From HGM10766 sp900757295 (GTDB taxonomy: Bacteria > Bacillota_I > Bacilli_A > RF39 > UBA660), in NCBI GenBank assembly GCA_025992315.1, contig DAJPHG010000001.1, positions 930,001-994,000 on the forward strand: a DNA stretch of 64,000 nucleotides. The letters run 5' to 3'. Made by a program: the position numbers and the translations under genes. Shown here piece by piece: positions 56,029 through 63,965 of this stretch. The notes under the pieces were generated by a model. The model was given only the letters and a program-made list of their open reading frames with translations. It was not told the origin of the DNA and ran no database searches. Each line of letters opens with the position of its first letter. The stretch's first letter is position 1.

Positions 56029-56676
56029 TTATTTTGCAATTTTTAAATAAGCATCATATGCAGCATTTTGTTCTGCTTCTTTTTTACTTTTACCCTTTCC
56101 TTTGCCAAAAATCATATTATCAATTCTAACTTCAACTACAAATCGTTTGTCATGAGCAGGGCCTGATTCATCAACTACCTTATATTCTAAAGTATTTTTA
56201 GTAGTTTGAGTATATTCTTGTAAAAGAGATTTATAATCATCTAAGAAAACATGATTTTTTTTAACATATGGTATCGCTATATCATAAATTATTTCTTTAG
56301 CTTTTTCAATTCCTTGATCTAGATATACTGCACCTAAAGTACTTTCAAAAATATCAGCAATTATGTTATCACTTATATCTTTTTCTTGACCATGGCCAAC
56401 TTTAATAAAAGGAATTAGACCGATATCTTCAGAATATATACGCAAAGCTTGCTCACAAACGTAACTTGCACGCACTTTGCTCATTTTTCCTTCTTTCCAA
56501 TCAGTGTTTAAATAAAAATATTCACTCATAATTATTTGCAAAACTGCATCTCCAAGATACTCTAAACGTTCATAATTTTCTCCACCATTTTCATTGCTAT
56601 AAGAACTATGAGTTAAAGCAGTCTCAAGTAAAGAAATATTATTAAATTTAATATTATACTTATCTAAAAAAGTCAT
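56029..56676 (-). CDS. rnc: Ribonuclease III
   Basis: 215 residues. Cuts double-stranded RNA in rRNA maturation. Catalytic signature ERLEYLGDAVL (about 38-48), a second acidic pair in DIFESTLGAVYLD (about 112-124), and a C-terminal double-stranded RNA-binding domain (about 145-213, GKGKGKSKKEAEQNAAYDA). Order rnc-smc is conserved in Firmicutes. Confidence 0.96.
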   Translation of the reverse strand: MTFLDKYNIKFNNISLLETALTHSSYSNENGGENYERLEYLGDAVLQIIMSEYFYLNTDWKEGKMSKVRASYVCEQALRIYSEDIGLIPFIKVGHGQEKDISDNIIADIFESTLGAVYLDQGIEKAKEIIYDIAIPYVKKNHVFLDDYKSLLQEYTQTTKNTLEYKVVDESGPAHDKRFVVEVRIDNMIFGKGKGKSKKEAEQNAAYDAYLKIAK

Positions 56677-56774
56677 TTTTAATCACCATGTATAATTATA
56701 TCAAATATTCATAAATTTTAACAAACATATTTTACAAAATTTAGTATTTATAGTAAAATTTAATTGGTGATAGC

Positions 56775-57011
56775 GTGAAACACTTATTAATTAAGCTTAT
56801 TAAGTTGTATCAGATTACTCCTTTAAGTAGTCATGGTAATTGTAGATTTTACCCAACATGTTCTAATTATGCTATTGAAGCTTTAGAAGAATATGGCTTT
56901 TTTAAGGGAAGCTATTTAACTATTAAAAGAATATTAAGGTGTCGGCCATTTGGAAAGTATGGTTATGATCCTGTTTTAAAGAAGGAGAAAATTAATGAAA
57001 AAAGCGTTTAA
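56775..57011 (+). CDS. yidD: YidD membrane protein insertion factor
   Basis: 78 residues from GTG 56775. Family signature: [19 protein letters not shown] and [14 protein letters not shown], with the three conserved cysteines. Helps YidC-dependent insertion of membrane proteins. It is usually near rnpA-yidC at the origin; here it is coupled to a ZnuA-like lipoprotein gene, overlapping it by 17 bases. Confidence 0.93.
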   Translation: MKHLLIKLIKLYQITPLSSHGNCRFYPTCSNYAIEALEEYGFFKGSYLTIKRILRCRPFGKYGYDPVLKKEKINEKSV

Positions 57012-57867
57012 ATTTTGTATTATTTTAGGAATTCTGTTTTTAGGATGTGGATGCAATAGTAGATCATTAAAAACTGATCCAAATCAAGTGTATACTACTG
57101 TATATCCAATAGAGTTTTTAGCTCAAGAGTTATATGGTGAAAATGTTAATATATCGAGTGTTTTCCCAGATGGTAGTGATCCTAGCAATTATAAATTAAC
57201 TAATAAACAATTAAATAATTACAGTTTAGGAAATATATTTATATATAATGGTTTAACAAATGAAAAAGATTTGGCTCGAAAATTAATTAACAAAAATACT
57301 AATATTAAAATCATTGATGTATCTTATGGTTTAACACTTGAAAATAGTACTGAAGAATTATGGATTAGCCCTAGTAATTACTTAATGCTTGCTTCTACTG
57401 TAAAAAATAATTTAGAAGAAATATTAAATAGTACTTATTCAAAAGAAACAATTGATAAAAATTATAAAGAATTACAAACTCAAATATCTCAAATGGATGC
57501 TGAGTTAAGAGTTATTGCAGCAAATGTTAATGAACCAACATTAGTTGTTGATTCTAATGTATTTAAATTTTTAGAAAAATATGGTTATAAAGTTATTTCT
57601 TTAGAAGATGAAGAAAACTTAACACCTAATAGTTTAGCAAATATTCAAAAGAATTTTCAAAATGGAGATTATAAATATATTTTAACTAGAGACGATAAGG
57701 CAGAAAATGATGTAATTAAAGATTTAAAAGATAATTATAATGCTGCTTTAGTTGAAATGAATATGTTAAGTACTTTGAAAGATGAGCAAAGAAAAAATAA
57801 TGAAACCTATTATACTTTAATGCAAAAAAACATAGATAATATTAGAAATGTAACAATCGGTAAATAG
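56995..57867 (+). CDS. ZnuA/TroA-like metal-binding lipoprotein with lost histidine ligands
   Basis: 290 residues. Signal peptide with a lipobox-type cysteine (LFLGCGCNS, about 16-24). Two-lobe solute-binding protein: [28 protein letters not shown] and [13 protein letters not shown]. In zinc and manganese binders these positions read DPHxYxxT and HxWLSP. Here the histidines are Ser/Glu, and a third ligand near [16 protein letters not shown] is also missing. So metal binding is doubtful. No ABC permease or ATPase gene is adjacent. Coupled to yidD; ends in a terminator. Confidence 0.75.
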   Translation: MKKAFKFCIILGILFLGCGCNSRSLKTDPNQVYTTVYPIEFLAQELYGENVNISSVFPDGSDPSNYKLTNKQLNNYSLGNIFIYNGLTNEKDLARKLINKNTNIKIIDVSYGLTLENSTEELWISPSNYLMLASTVKNNLEEILNSTYSKETIDKNYKELQTQISQMDAELRVIAANVNEPTLVVDSNVFKFLEKYGYKVISLEDEENLTPNSLANIQKNFQNGDYKYILTRDDKAENDVIKDLKDNYNAALVEMNMLSTLKDEQRKNNETYYTLMQKNIDNIRNVTIGK

Positions 57868-57884
57868 CTGATTGTTTTATTTTT
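57852..57884 (+). terminator. Terminator after the ZnuA-like gene
   Basis: AACAATC pairs with GATTGTT across the stop codon, with TTTTATTTTT after it. Confidence 0.7.
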
Positions 57885-57906
57885 CAAAAAAATGTTCATA
57901 CTATTA

Positions 57907-57935
57907 TTGACATAATTTTAGAAATATTATACAAT
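57907..57935 (+). promoter_or_regulatory. tRNA-Ser promoter
   Basis: TTGACA (57907-57912), 17 bases, TACAAT (57930-57935). Confidence 0.75.
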
Positions 57936-57949
57936 TTAATAGTCATGTT

Positions 57950-58040
57950 GGAGCAATACTCAAGTGGCTGAAGAGGCGCCCCTGCTAAGGGTGTAGGTCG
58001 GGCAACTGGCGCGAGAGTTCAAATCTCTCTTGCTCCGCCA
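57950..58040 (+). tRNA. tRNA-Ser (anticodon GCT)
   Basis: 91 bases with CCA encoded. Acceptor GGAGCAA pairs with TTGCTCC, discriminator G. The anticodon loop CTGCTAA gives GCT, which reads AGC/AGT. A long variable arm is present, as expected for class II tRNA-Ser. From 57981 onward it also forms the left attachment site of the integrated element. Confidence 0.97.
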
Positions 58041-58042
58041 TT
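57981..58042 (+). repeat. Left attachment repeat (attL) in tRNA-Ser
   Basis: The 62 bases from the anticodon loop to just after CCA recur at 59983-60044 with two mismatches (at offsets 20 and 31). The repeat period is 2002 bases. Confidence 0.85.
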
Positions 58043-58053
58043 TATGATTATTT

Positions 58054-58090
58054 AAAAGCCTTGTAAAACCTAGGATTTGCAAGGCTTTTT
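58054..58090 (+). terminator. Terminator after tRNA-Ser
   Basis: AAAAGCCTTG pairs with CAAGGCTTTT, followed by more T. Confidence 0.85.
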
Positions 58091-58146
58091 ATATTTTTTT
58101 AAATTATCACAAACTATCACAATGTGATTTAATCGATTATCATTTT

Positions 58147-58166
58147 TGTCACTCTTTATGTCACTC
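58147..58166 (+). repeat. TGTCACTC pair, left side of the element
   Basis: TGTCACTC at 58147-58154 and 58159-58166, 12 bases apart. A matching pair occurs on the right side. Arrangement and place resemble arm-type integrase sites. Confidence 0.5.
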
Positions 58167-58238
58167 TTGAAATAAAGGTTAACTATCGATAAATAAAGGA
58201 TATGCTCAAGAGCTAGATGTAAAAATGGCACTAATTAG

Positions 58239-58337
58239 AAAAAGCTAGAAAAAATAGCAAAATATGAAAGGAAAATTAAAATTATGGAACAAAATTGGCA
58301 AAATCTAAGGTTTAATTATAACCGAAGATATGAATAA
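58239..58337 (+). pseudogene. Coding remnant, DUF3847-like
   Basis: An open stretch bounded by stops reads KKLEKIAKYERKIKIMEQNW, resembling the start of DUF3847 proteins that accompany mobile elements (KLEK..KYE.KIKIL). It lacks a start codon and ends early; nearby frames up to 58425 hold more lysine-rich fragments (for example from ATG 58330). From 58091 to 58696 nothing else could be assigned apart from repeats and a terminator. Confidence 0.35.
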
Positions 58338-58499
58338 CACTTTCATTGAACTTCTTTTAACTAAACAAATGCTAGAAAATAAAAAACTTAAGAAAAAAGA
58401 TAGACAACTTTTAGAGAACATCTAATAACTTAAGAGAACAATTTTTTTAGATTTTAAAAAGAACAATGTTGAAGAAAGAAAAATTTATAATGAACTAAT

Positions 58500-58528
58500 G
58501 AGCAAGTAAAAAATCTTGCTCTTTTTTA
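58500..58528 (+). terminator. Terminator in the left part of the element
   Basis: GAGCAAG pairs with CTTGCTC around eight bases, followed by six T. Ends the decayed coding region. Confidence 0.8.
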
Positions 58529-58686
58529 ATATTTTTTATAAAAACTTTTTATATTTTTTTTAGCTTTTTACTCGAAAAATAGATATATAGTTTCAGACAA
58601 CCCCTTTAAATAAAATGAATTGTTTTTTTAAAATTGGTACAGTTTAGTAAAAATACTTGTTGCACTTCAAATTTAAAATAACAGCT

Positions 58687-58702
58687 TGTCAAAAATTTGA
58701 CA
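58687..58702. promoter_or_regulatory. Inverted repeat over the -35, possible operator
   Basis: TGTCAAA-AA-TTTGACA: 7-bp arms with a two-base centre. The right arm contains the -35 hexamer of the cargo promoter, a place suited to repression. Confidence 0.45.
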
Positions 58703-58725
58703 TTTCTAAGGAAAAGTGCTAGAAT
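58697..58725 (+). promoter_or_regulatory. Promoter of the element's cargo gene
   Basis: TTGACA (58697-58702), 17 bases, TAGAAT (58720-58725), with TG at 58717-58718 forming an extended -10. One of the strongest promoters in the window. Confidence 0.8.
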
Positions 58726-58758
58726 AATACCTATCTCATTTAAAAGGGGGAAATTACA

Positions 58759-59244
58759 ATGAACATAAAAAATTTAAAAGTATTTAATATGCCAAAAGCA
58801 AAATCTAAACTTTTAACATTTGGTAATATAACTTACTCTATGGAAATCAATGGCAGCGCAAGATTTCAAGACGGTTGGATCAGAATAACTCTTGCTGATG
58901 GTTCAAAAATTTATACAAATGAAAAAAATATTATTAATTATAATCAAAACTCTGATATGATGAATAATATTGCACAACAAGATAACATCATCAATGTTGA
59001 AACTATTCAAGCTGATGGTAGTGTTAAAAACACTGATACAATTTTATTACTTGTTGATGGAGAAGCACATCTTTTAGAGATAAGTAAATCTCAGTTATGG
59101 TCTGATGGTTTGATTGAAATAACTCTTGCTGATGGTTCAAAAATTTATACAAATGACATGAATGTAATTGCTTTTAATAGCAATTCAAAAATGATGGAAC
59201 AAGTAGTACAAGAAAAAGATCAATCATTAACTTTAGTGCCTTAA
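58759..59244 (+). CDS. Cargo protein with two internal repeats, unknown function
   Basis: 161 residues; RBS AAAGGGGGAAA nine bases before ATG 58759. Two halves repeat: ITLADGSKIYTN at about residues 45-56 and 123-134, each followed by N..NxIxxNxxSxMM. At DNA level 39 bases are identical between 58884-58922 and 59118-59156, 234 bases (78 codons) apart. The sequence is beta-rich with no signal, membrane segment or known motif. It is the only intact gene inside the decayed element and has its own promoter, possible operator and terminator, so it appears to be kept for use. Family unknown. Confidence 0.75.
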   Translation: MNIKNLKVFNMPKAKSKLLTFGNITYSMEINGSARFQDGWIRITLADGSKIYTNEKNIINYNQNSDMMNNIAQQDNIINVETIQADGSVKNTDTILLLVDGEAHLLEISKSQLWSDGLIEITLADGSKIYTNDMNVIAFNSNSKMMEQVVQEKDQSLTLVP

Positions 59245-59248
59245 TAAT

Positions 59249-59276
59249 AACTAGCAAAAATGCCGCTAGTTTTTTT
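59249..59276 (+). terminator. Terminator after the cargo gene
   Basis: AACTAGC pairs with GCTAGTT around nine bases, followed by T. From 59277 to 59662 I see no gene: A/T-rich sequence with palindromes such as ACCAAAAATTTGGT (near 59333) and partial copies of motifs also found near 58100 and 58570. Confidence 0.8.
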
Positions 59277-59662
59277 AATCAATTTATTTAGTAACTAATA
59301 TCCCTAGTAGGTAGTAATACCTATTTTTCTTTTACCAAAAATTTGGTATAACTTTTGGTGTTATATTTATTTCTAATAATATAAATACCATAGAAAAGTA
59401 TTAATCGAACACCAAATTGTTATAAATGCTATTTATTGAGGGATTATCTCCTTATTGCAAAAACTATCATAAATTATCACAACTTTTTTATATTATATAC
59501 TCGAAAAATCGGTTACATATTTTTATTTATCCTTTTTAAACACTAGCTTTTTATATTTTCAAAATGTATCACTTTTAGCTTTTTTTATATAAGATTAAAG
59601 GTATTTAGTCTAGTTATACTCTGTTTATTCGAACAGAAAATTAAAAAAATAGAGGATTTAAA

Positions 59663-59935
59663 ATGACTAAATAAATATGCGATATTCAAAAAATATCAAC
59701 TTATTTAGATATATCAATTTCAGAGATTAGAAAATTAGTAATGGAAATAAGAATACCATTTTTCAGAATTGGAAATCCACACATGTTCGCGATAAAGCAA
59801 AACAAGACAGTGCAAATGCTTTTGATAAATCATAAATATAGTTTAAAAATACATAAATGTCACTCATTTTTGTCGCTCGTTATAAAAATCAAGTTTAAAT
59901 CAATTTCAAAAAAGTTAATAAAACCTTTTAAATAA
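59663..59935 (+). pseudogene. Excisionase-like HTH gene, broken
   Basis: ATG 59663 follows GAGG but meets a stop at codon 4. The same frame continues as ISTYLDISISEIRKLV ... IPFFRIGN, the winged-helix pattern of excisionase/helix_turn_helix proteins (ISxxLxISxxTIRxLVxxxxIPxFRIGN). After RIGN the match ends and the rest (to 59935) looks out of frame. A nonsense change plus a probable frameshift mark it as inactive. In intact elements an integrase gene would follow. Confidence 0.65.
59857..59877 (+). repeat. TGTCACTC pair, right side of the element
   Basis: TGTCACTC at 59857-59864 and TGTCGCTC at 59870-59877, 13 bases apart, same orientation as the left pair. Confidence 0.5.
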
Positions 59936-59982
59936 AGGCTTTGCTTGACTAGATAAATAATTAAAATGGCAATATGAGCACA

Positions 59983-60044
59983 CCTGCTAAGGGTGTAGGT
60001 CTGGCAACTGGCACGAGAGTTCAAATCTCTCTTGCTCCGCCATT
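59983..60044 (+). repeat. Right attachment repeat (attR), tRNA-Ser 3' copy
   Basis: 60 of 62 bases match 57981-58042, including the GCT anticodon, T arm and CCA. The 5' half of the tRNA is absent upstream, so this is not a functional tRNA. Confidence 0.85.
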
Positions 60045-60052
60045 AAAAAATA

Positions 60053-60076
60053 AACTAGCTTAGGCTGGTTTTTTTC
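60053..60076 (+). terminator. Terminator beyond attR
   Basis: AACTAGC pairs with GCTGGTT around TTAG, then T. Probably the original downstream sequence of the tRNA-Ser gene. Confidence 0.7.
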
Positions 60077-60114
60077 TTTACATTCTTTATATTAAGTAAT
60101 TAAAAAAAGAAGAT

Positions 60115-60408
60115 TTATTTCTTCTTTATAGCGTATTCATTTAAAACTTTACCTTTAATCTTAAAACTAGCAATCACAAAAATGACAGATATTACTGTGA
60201 TAACACTTGCATATATGTAATCAAAAATATTATTTTTTTGAACAATTGCCATAATAAGTAAAATTACGCCTATAATTGTGCCTAAAGATCCAGTTACTAC
60301 TACTCTCTTTAATCGAATTAATAATTCTTTATTATTTGCATCTTTGGCAAAGTTTTGTTGTAAGCTTTTCTTCTCTTCTTTATTCATTCTTTGATATTTA
60401 TTTTTCAT
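60115..60408 (-). CDS. Small two-helix membrane protein
   Basis: 97 residues, not recognised. A charged N-terminus (MKNKYQRMNKEEKKSLQQNF, about 1-33) precedes two membrane helices (about 38-57 and 62-82) and a basic tail. GAGGTACTTAAT lies before ATG 60408. Single gene outside the integrated element. Confidence 0.65.
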   Translation of the reverse strand: MKNKYQRMNKEEKKSLQQNFAKDANNKELLIRLKRVVVTGSLGTIIGVILLIMAIVQKNNIFDYIYASVITVISVIFVIASFKIKGKVLNEYAIKKK

Positions 60409-60468
60409 ATTAAGTACCTCAAAAAAATTATATCATGTTTTATTTTAATTTAAAATATAAAAAACTAT

Positions 60469-60496
60469 TTGCTTAATAGACTTTTTGTGTTATAAT
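60469..60496 (+). promoter_or_regulatory. Promoter of the tRNA cluster
   Basis: TTGCTT (60469-60474), 16 bases, extended -10 TGTTATAAT ending at 60496; tRNA-Lys starts 13 bases later. Confidence 0.65.
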
Positions 60497-60508
60497 TTTA
60501 TTTGTGAT

Positions 60509-60584
60509 GTCTCCTTAGCTCAGTTGGTAGAGCAACTGACTCTTAATCAGTGGGTCTAGGGTTCGAGTCCCTAAGGGGACACCA
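60509..60584 (+). tRNA. tRNA-Lys (anticodon CTT)
   Basis: 76 bases with CCA. Acceptor GTCTCCT with AGGGGAC, D arm AGCTCAGTTGGTAGAGC, anticodon loop CTCTTAA, T loop GGTTCGAGTCC. Confidence 0.96.
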
Positions 60585-60661
60585 TTTTATTAATTTTAAT
60601 GCAAAAAAGTGTTGCATTATATGACATTTTATTATAAAATAAAAGAGCAGTTAAACGAAAT

Positions 60662-60738
<77 letters not shown>

Positions 60739-60755
60739 TTTTGTTTTTTATTACT

Positions 60756-60831
60756 GGCCAGTTGGTGAAGCGGTTAACACACATGCCTTTCACGCATGCA
60801 TTCACGGGTTCAAATCCCGTACTGGTCACCA
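60756..60831 (+). tRNA. tRNA-Glu (anticodon TTC)
   Basis: 76 bases with CCA. Acceptor GGCCAGT with ACTGGTC, anticodon loop CTTTCAC, T arm CGGGTTCAAATCCCG. Confidence 0.96.
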
Positions 60832-60907
60832 TTTAGTTATTAATCTAATCTGATATGGATTAGTTTTTTTATGCTAATAAATTTGATATTATATAATATA
60901 TATTAGT

Positions 60908-61285
60908 ATGAATAATTCTATATTTGAAAAAATTAAAGAAACAAATATTGAAGATATAATTTGGCTAACCTACTTTTTTACAATAATAGCTAATTTGTAT
61001 TCTAATTACTTAGAACGTGATTACATTAAAAATAATAATATAAGAAGTAGAAATTTATTTAGGCAAATTAATCTTTATGTTCTAGTTATTGCTTTCTTCA
61101 TATATTTATATTTTGTGTTTTTATCATATAAATCAATTAGAAATTTACGTAGCAATGCTACTCAAAAAAAAGTTTTTCTTACGAACCTTACTTTGATTAG
61201 TGCCCTACTATTTTTAATAGCTGGCGCATTAAATATTTTTATTCAAAAAAATAGTATTTATGATGATGAAATTGGACTAATATAA
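60908..61285 (+). CDS. Three-helix membrane protein
   Basis: 125 residues, not recognised. Three hydrophobic segments (about 17-34, 54-75, 90-112). No ribosome site is clear before ATG 60908; a TATAAT-like run lies just upstream, so the transcript may be nearly leaderless. The next gene is a LytTR response regulator 68 bases on, so it could be a small membrane partner of that regulator. Confidence 0.65.
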   Translation: MNNSIFEKIKETNIEDIIWLTYFFTIIANLYSNYLERDYIKNNNIRSRNLFRQINLYVLVIAFFIYLYFVFLSYKSIRNLRSNATQKKVFLTNLTLISALLFLIAGALNIFIQKNSIYDDEIGLI

Positions 61286-61353
61286 AAATTTTGCTGATAG
61301 AAAAATTATATGGTATAATTTTACAGGACTGTAGAAATGTAGGTGCATTTATA

Positions 61354-62076
61354 ATGATAAGATTCATTATCGTAGATGATGAAGTTGATATGCAAAAAAG
61401 AATGAAAAACATTATTCTAAAAGAAACTTTTAATTTAAAGGAAGAAATTGAAATAAAATATTTTAATAAATATAATGAAGAATTGCAAAACATTATTGAT
61501 GATCAATCAATTCGAACAATATATTTACTTGATGTTGATCTTAATGACAAAATCGATGGTATAAGTATCGCTTTGAAAATAAGAAAAAATGATTGGAACA
61601 GTGAAATAATTATTTTAACATATCACGATGATTATTTTGAAAGAGTTTATAGAAATATTTATAAAGTTTTAGATTTTATTGAAAAATATAAAAATATGGA
61701 AGAAAGACTATCATCAGATATAAAAGATGTATTAAATCAAGACTATGATGTAAATATGTTTAAATATAGTACTAATCAAGTTGATTTACAAATATATAAC
61801 AAAGATATTCTCTATATCTATCGTGATACTCAAAAAAGAAAATTGGTGATTGTTACAACTCATAATATTTTTCTAATAAATAGTACTATTAAAACAATAT
61901 TGCAAAAATTAGATTATAGATTCAAACAAGTTCATAGAGCTTGTATTGTAAATACCAAACATGTAAATTTGTATAAATGGAATGATGGCAGTTTCATTTT
62001 AGATAATAATGAAGAAATATTTTTATTATCTAAAAAATATAAAAATAATATTAAAAAAGAGAACATTTTTATTTAA
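61354..62076 (+). CDS. LytTR response regulator (AgrA/LytR type), orphan
   Basis: 240 residues from ATG 61354 (MIRFIIVDDEVDMQ); an upstream in-frame start at 61291 adds non-family sequence. Receiver domain (1-120) with acidic pair DDE (9-11), the phospho-acceptor Asp in YLLDVDLND (about 57-65) and ILTYHDD. LytTR DNA-binding domain (130-235): DILYIYRDTQKRKLVIVTT, LDYRFKQVHRACIVNTKHVN. AgrA-like regulators control competence, bacteriocins or wall genes. No histidine kinase gene is next to it. Confidence 0.9.
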   Translation: MIRFIIVDDEVDMQKRMKNIILKETFNLKEEIEIKYFNKYNEELQNIIDDQSIRTIYLLDVDLNDKIDGISIALKIRKNDWNSEIIILTYHDDYFERVYRNIYKVLDFIEKYKNMEERLSSDIKDVLNQDYDVNMFKYSTNQVDLQIYNKDILYIYRDTQKRKLVIVTTHNIFLINSTIKTILQKLDYRFKQVHRACIVNTKHVNLYKWNDGSFILDNNEEIFLLSKKYKNNIKKENIFI

Positions 62077-62818
62077 TGTTTTTTTTATATGTTAACTTTT
62101 TAGTATTTCCTAGTGTATTAACTAATGTTTCTCTTTCTTCAATTAATATTTGTCTTTGTTTAATCAAAGCCTCTTTATAAACATTATTATCAATAATTTT
62201 TTGAGTCGGTTTATTAGTTTCTAATTCACTTGTTAGATCTTCTAATTTACGATTAAGTTCATCTAAAATAATATTTTCCAATTCTTCTGTTGTTAAATCT
62301 TTAACATTACCTGCTGTTTCAATAATTGCAAATTCATTTTCATCCGTATTAATTTCATAGTCAATAGTTAATGATTTTTCTCCTTGGATAGATACAATTT
62401 TTCTATGAATTAACTTAGAATTATTACTTTCTTGTGTCTTAGAAATAGTATTTTTATCTTGGTTTTCATTACTTACTTTTGATTTAGTTTTACGATTTAT
62501 CAATAATGCTTTAAGCAAAGTTGGATTTTGCTGATATTCTTCTTTCTCTTCATTACTAAGTTTTAATAAGATTCCATCTTTTTTTAATTCTTTTAATATC
62601 CCATCATAAAAATGAAGTGAAAGAGATGAAAATAAACTTATCACAACATTTATAATGGGAATTAAGTTAATAATTGATAAAAGATAATTTTTTCTTGAAT
62701 TTTGTCTATTTATTTTATAACCATCATCGGCCAATTTTTTTATAACTGTCAATGCAGTCGATTTTTCTATTCCTTGCGCTATAATAAAACTTATAAGCCA
62801 AAATTCAATAATATTCAT
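62069..62818 (-). CDS. Hypothetical membrane-associated protein
   Basis: 249 residues, not recognised. Two hydrophobic segments (about 4-20 and 45-70), then a soluble, charged region (75-249) ending in a coiled coil (EALIKQRQILIEERETLVN). AGGAGGAC precedes ATG 62818. It converges with the LytTR gene with an 8-base overlap. Confidence 0.7.
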   Translation of the reverse strand: MNIIEFWLISFIIAQGIEKSTALTVIKKLADDGYKINRQNSRKNYLLSIINLIPIINVVISLFSSLSLHFYDGILKELKKDGILLKLSNEEKEEYQQNPTLLKALLINRKTKSKVSNENQDKNTISKTQESNNSKLIHRKIVSIQGEKSLTIDYEINTDENEFAIIETAGNVKDLTTEELENIILDELNRKLEDLTSELETNKPTQKIIDNNVYKEALIKQRQILIEERETLVNTLGNTKKLTYKKNIK

Positions 62819-62917
62819 ATTTTATGTCCTCCTCTTCTTTCTCTTATATTTAAGCAACAGGTCTATAATAACATATTATCTAAAGCAATACAAATAATTT
62901 ATAATTTTTTGTTATAG

Positions 62918-63526
62918 TTAAACTTTTAATATTTTGACATCTAAATTTCCATCTTCAAACATTCTAAAAACACTCCCACCGCTAGTTAATAAATGATATT
63001 TATTGGCAATATTTTCATAAAAATTTATATCCTTTATGGAATAATTAAAATTCTCTATTTCTAAGCCTTTTAAACCATATTTAATTAGTTTTTCTATAAT
63101 TTCTGACAATTTATTTTGATCAGTAGTTAAATATTTAGGATTTGCCAATACTGATATACCACCACATTTTGAAATAATTTCTAAACATTCTTCAAAATTT
63201 AATTTCTCTATGAATTTATTTGTATTTACTAAATATTTATTTAAAGCCTCATTGATATTTGATGTAAATTTATATTTAACACATAATTTTGCAATATCGT
63301 ATTTAGACAAACTATATTCTGAATTTATAAGTTCTTTAATAGTTTCATAGCTAAAGGTAATATTAAATCTCTTTCTAAGATAATCTAACAATGAAATCAT
63401 TGCATTTATATTTTTATCCTGTAATTCTATCATTTTTTTATTTAAATATTTATTTTTAATATCTAAGCCATAGCCTAAAATATTAATATTTTGATCATCT
63501 ATTTTAGAACATATTAATGCCGCTAT
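62918..63526 (-). pseudogene. PHP-domain phosphoesterase, 5' end deleted
   Basis: The frame holds the C-terminal two thirds of a TrpH/YciV-type PHP protein: INILGYGLDIKN, a helical insert (ISLLDYLRKRFNITFSYE), ISVLANPKYL (family AHPG) and LTSGGSVF (family GSDFH). It runs open from 63526 with no start codon or ribosome site; ATG 63433 is internal. The metal-binding N-terminus is absent, and late ligand motifs are altered (HP to NP, SDFH to SVF). It ends where the LysR fragment starts on the other strand. Confidence 0.7.
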
Positions 63527-63957
63527 CTAATTCTAGTTCTTTTAGACCATTTATCGTATTTGTGTCAGTTATTGCTAATAAAAATTATTCTAAACTATTA
63601 AGTAACGGTATTTCACTTAAAGATTTAACGAATTATCCTTTAATATTACAAGCACCTAATTCTAACTCTCGTTGTTTTTTAGAAGATTTAGGTAATAAAT
63701 ATAAAGTAAGTTTTAGCCCGACAACGGAAATTGCTAGCCACTCAGTAATTGTTGAACTTGTAAAAGCTGGCTTTGGCATTGGATTTACAACGAAAGAATT
63801 TATTAAAAAAGAATTAGATAATCATGAAGTTTTTGAAATAAAACTAAAAGAGAAAATACCTAATAGGTCAATTAGCATTGCTATTTCTAATAACCACTTA
63901 CCTAACTTTAGTGTTAAAAAATTTATAGAGATAGTCACAAATAAAAAAGGATCTTAA
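63508..63957 (+). pseudogene. LysR-type regulator, N-terminal part deleted
   Basis: The frame carries the second half of a LysR substrate-binding domain: LPLSNSSSF-like start, ANKNYSKLL, LKDLTNYPLILQAPNSNSR (in parts), EIASHSVIVELVKAGFGIGFTTKEF (in parts), IPNRSISIAIS. The DNA-binding helix-turn-helix and first lobe are missing; upstream in frame there is a stop at 63505 and no start or ribosome site until ATG 63517. A remnant produced by the same deletion as the neighbouring PHP fragment. Confidence 0.7.
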
Positions 63958-63965
63958 TGATCCAA

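Larger units (their letters stand above)
57981..60044. mobile_element. Decayed 2-kb integrative element in tRNA-Ser
   Basis: The interval is flanked by the tRNA-Ser 3' half and its copy, the classic outcome of tyrosine-recombinase integration at a tRNA anticodon loop. Inside are TGTCACTC repeat pairs near both ends (possible integrase arm sites), a broken excisionase-like gene (59663), scraps of coding sequence near 58239, and one intact gene (58759-59244) with promoter and terminator. No integrase gene remains between the excisionase fragment and attR, where it would be expected, so the element cannot excise by itself. Confidence 0.8.

Noticed and set aside
59741..59935. 64-codon open frame starting at an internal ATG
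   Set aside because: It is the tail of the broken excisionase frame, not a separate gene.
59983..60042. Second tRNA-Ser gene
   Set aside because: The 5' acceptor strand and D arm are absent; only the 3' half is present as an attachment-site copy.
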